Source: Paenibacillus lutimineralis (GTDB lineage Bacteria; Bacillota; Bacilli; Paenibacillales; Paenibacillaceae). From it: a stretch of DNA of 64,000 bases. Below are positions 62,719 through 64,000 of the stretch, piece by piece (within the stretch, counting starts at the first letter, position 1; every line of letters starts with the position of its first letter). Below the pieces are notes generated by a model. The model saw only the letters and a list, made by a program, of their open reading frames with translations, had not been told where the DNA came from and ran no database searches. The position numbers and the translations under genes were made by a program. The DNA lies in assembly GCF_003991425.1 (NCBI RefSeq), contig NZ_CP034346.1, positions 1,215,501 through 1,279,500 on the forward strand, written 5' to 3'.

Positions 62719-64000
62719 CTACGCCTTGATGTACATTTTATTGTAATATTCCTCAATCATGCGCTTGGTGGCGAACGGCTCACGTGTCGTCTCGATGCTT
62801 CTGCGCATCATCTCGACCCACTTCGGCCTGTTCTCATAATAGGTAGGTAGCACTCGCTGCAGCAGCGTCTCGTATAACGCTTCACCGTCATGGCGATCCA
62901 ACGCTTCGGTATTGTCCGTCTCGAAGCCGTCGCCGAACTGCCATCCGTTCTCGCCGTCGAGGCAGGCCTCTGGCCACCAGCCGTCAAGGATGGAGCAGTT
63001 GAGTACGCCGTTCATCGCTGCCTTCATCCCCGATGTACCGCTCGCTTCTAGTGGCCTTCGCGGATTGTTGAGCCAGATGTCCGAGCCGCGGGTCAGCCCC
63101 GCCCCGATCGTCATATCGTAATTTTCCAGGAAGACGACGCTTCCCGGGTATTTCTTCATCATGGCGACGAGGTTGCTGACGATCCTCTTGCCAGTATCAT
63201 CGAGCGGATGGGCTTTGCCGGAGAAGACGATCTGAATCTTGCCGGATTCGAGATAAGGCGCGATTAGCTCCGGCTTGGAGAAGATGAGGTCGCTCCGTTT
63301 GTAAGGGGCCGCTCGGCGCGAGAAGCCGATTAATAAGTGATCGGCATTCAGGGCTATGCCGGAACGTTCTTCGATGAAGCGGATCAGCTCACGCTTGATC
63401 TCCATATGCGCGGCCCACAGATCCCCATTACTTTCGTAAGCTTCGGTTATTCTCGGATCAACCCAGGTTGGCGTATGAATGGCGTTCGTGATGCTGATGA
63501 TAGCTGAGCGGCCGGACACATCCTGCCACATTTTATTGGCTGTGATGCCATGCAGCTTGGCGACGCCGTTGGAAATGCGCGACAGCCGTAGCCCGGCGAC
63601 CGTCATGTTGAAGGGATTGCCGCCAATGCGTTCCATTTGCTCGCGGGTCAGATTGTTGAAGGCGGACATATATTCAAGCCGCTCCAACGGATGGGACTCA
63701 TTGCCTTCTCGAATCGGTGTATGAGTGGTGAATACGACCTCGTCCCGAGTGGCCTGCCAGGCTTCCTCGAAGGAACGGCCTCCATTCATTTTCTCACGGA
63801 TCAATTCGGTTGCCGCTAACGCCGCATGTCCTTCATTGAAATGATATACATCGACCGGAATCTGCAGCGCCCGAAGTGCTCTAACTCCCCCGATGCCAAG
63901 CACGATCTCCTGGGCAATTCGCTCCTCACCGAACCAGCCGTACAATTGTCCGGTAATCCAGCTATCGCTATTCTGCGGAATATCGGTATCAAGCAAATAT
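62719..64000 (-). CDS. glgP: Alpha-glucan (glycogen/maltodextrin) phosphorylase, C-terminal part
   Basis: The frame is open to the right edge (it reads YLLDTDIPQNSDSW across the apparent TTG start), so the N-terminal part is outside the window; about 427 residues are visible. It belongs to the short GT35 type seen in Thermotoga and mycobacteria: FNEGHAALAATELIREKM, FTTHTPIREGNESH, NAIHTPTWVDPRI, IGFSRRAAPYKRSDLIF, and FSGKAHPLDDTGKRIV. The pyridoxal-phosphate lysine is in EASGTSGMKAAMNG, followed by LDGWWPEACLDGENGWQFGDG. It releases alpha-glucose-1-phosphate from alpha-1,4-glucan in the cytosol. Convergent with the SLH glycosidase gene and probably unrelated to that locus. Confidence 0.92.
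   Translation of the reverse strand, partial: YLLDTDIPQNSDSWITGQLYGWFGEERIAQEIVLGIGGVRALRALQIPVDVYHFNEGHAALAATELIREKMNGGRSFEEAWQATRDEVVFTTHTPIREGNESHPLERLEYMSAFNNLTREQMERIGGNPFNMTVAGLRLSRISNGVAKLHGITANKMWQDVSGRSAIISITNAIHTPTWVDPRITEAYESNGDLWAAHMEIKRELIRFIEERSGIALNADHLLIGFSRRAAPYKRSDLIFSKPELIAPYLESGKIQIVFSGKAHPLDDTGKRIVSNLVAMMKKYPGSVVFLENYDMTIGAGLTRGSDIWLNNPRRPLEASGTSGMKAAMNGVLNCSILDGWWPEACLDGENGWQFGDGFETDNTEALDRHDGEALYETLLQRVLPTYYENRPKWVEMMRRSIETTREPFATKRMIEEYYNKMYIKA

Overview
The window looks like a chromosomal segment of a Paenibacillus-type, spore-forming, polysaccharide-degrading Firmicute. The evidence is the very large secreted glycosidases with SLH anchors, the YesM/YesN-type two-component pairs beside sugar ABC genes that lack an ATPase, a TPP riboswitch, a CIRCE element, strong AGGAGG ribosome sites with frequent TTG/GTG starts, and a tiny YjcZ-like protein. 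No rRNA, tRNA, prophage, insertion sequence or CRISPR array was recognised.

Layout. 1-1914: 3' end of an SLH surface protein. 1976-5476: two tandem amidohydrolase paralogues divergent from a LysR regulator. 5721-9701: a multimodular GH87-type alpha-1,3-glucanase, then a diguanylate cyclase (minus strand), a zinc-ribbon miniprotein and a GNAT enzyme. 12525-24028: a glucuronoxylan/aldouronate locus (mannonate dehydratase, solute-binding lipoprotein, GH67 alpha-glucuronidase, two permeases, sensor kinase, AraC-type response regulator, oxidoreductase). 24173-26743: two small genes and adenine deaminase. 26822-30550: TPP riboswitch and a thiamin salvage operon tenA-thiM-thiD-thiE. 30803-37108: a GNAT-like enzyme and an OmpR-type RR/HK/FtsX-permease/ATPase module, flanked on both sides by arrays of one 24-bp palindrome. 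37772-40483: htpG behind a CIRCE-controlled promoter, then a CYTH protein. 40654-47535: GH46 chitosanase with two palindromic operators, SGNH hydrolase, oxidoreductase, an ECF sigma/membrane/zinc-ribbon trio, a GyrI-like protein and a NAGPA-type glycosidase. 47973-62594: a second oligosaccharide system (two permeases, GH65 phosphorylase, degraded pgmB, HK/RR pair, binding protein, 1657-residue SLH-anchored putative glycosidase). 62719-64000: partial alpha-glucan phosphorylase.

How the genes work together. The two sugar loci share one plan: surface or intracellular glycosidase, lipoprotein, two permeases, no ATPase (a shared MsmX-like ATPase elsewhere is inferred), and a local kinase/AraC-type regulator pair. 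Each locus has its own repeated promoter motif at a constant distance from the -10 box. In the first, TTTTnAAA plus AAATCGTG lies 42 bp (start to start) before the -10 at three promoters. In the second, an 18-bp element TGTAAATATyCTCTGTTT lies exactly 20 bp before the -10 at two promoters. These are probable binding sites of the local response regulators and among the most testable observations here.

The most unusual non-coding feature is the 24-bp palindrome family: 15 copies in two arrays at about 50/60-bp spacing on either side of the RR/HK/ABC module. Also notable are a candidate small RNA at about 47640-47755, a pgmB with two internal deletions, and a ThiE with a roughly 70-residue low-complexity N-terminal extension.
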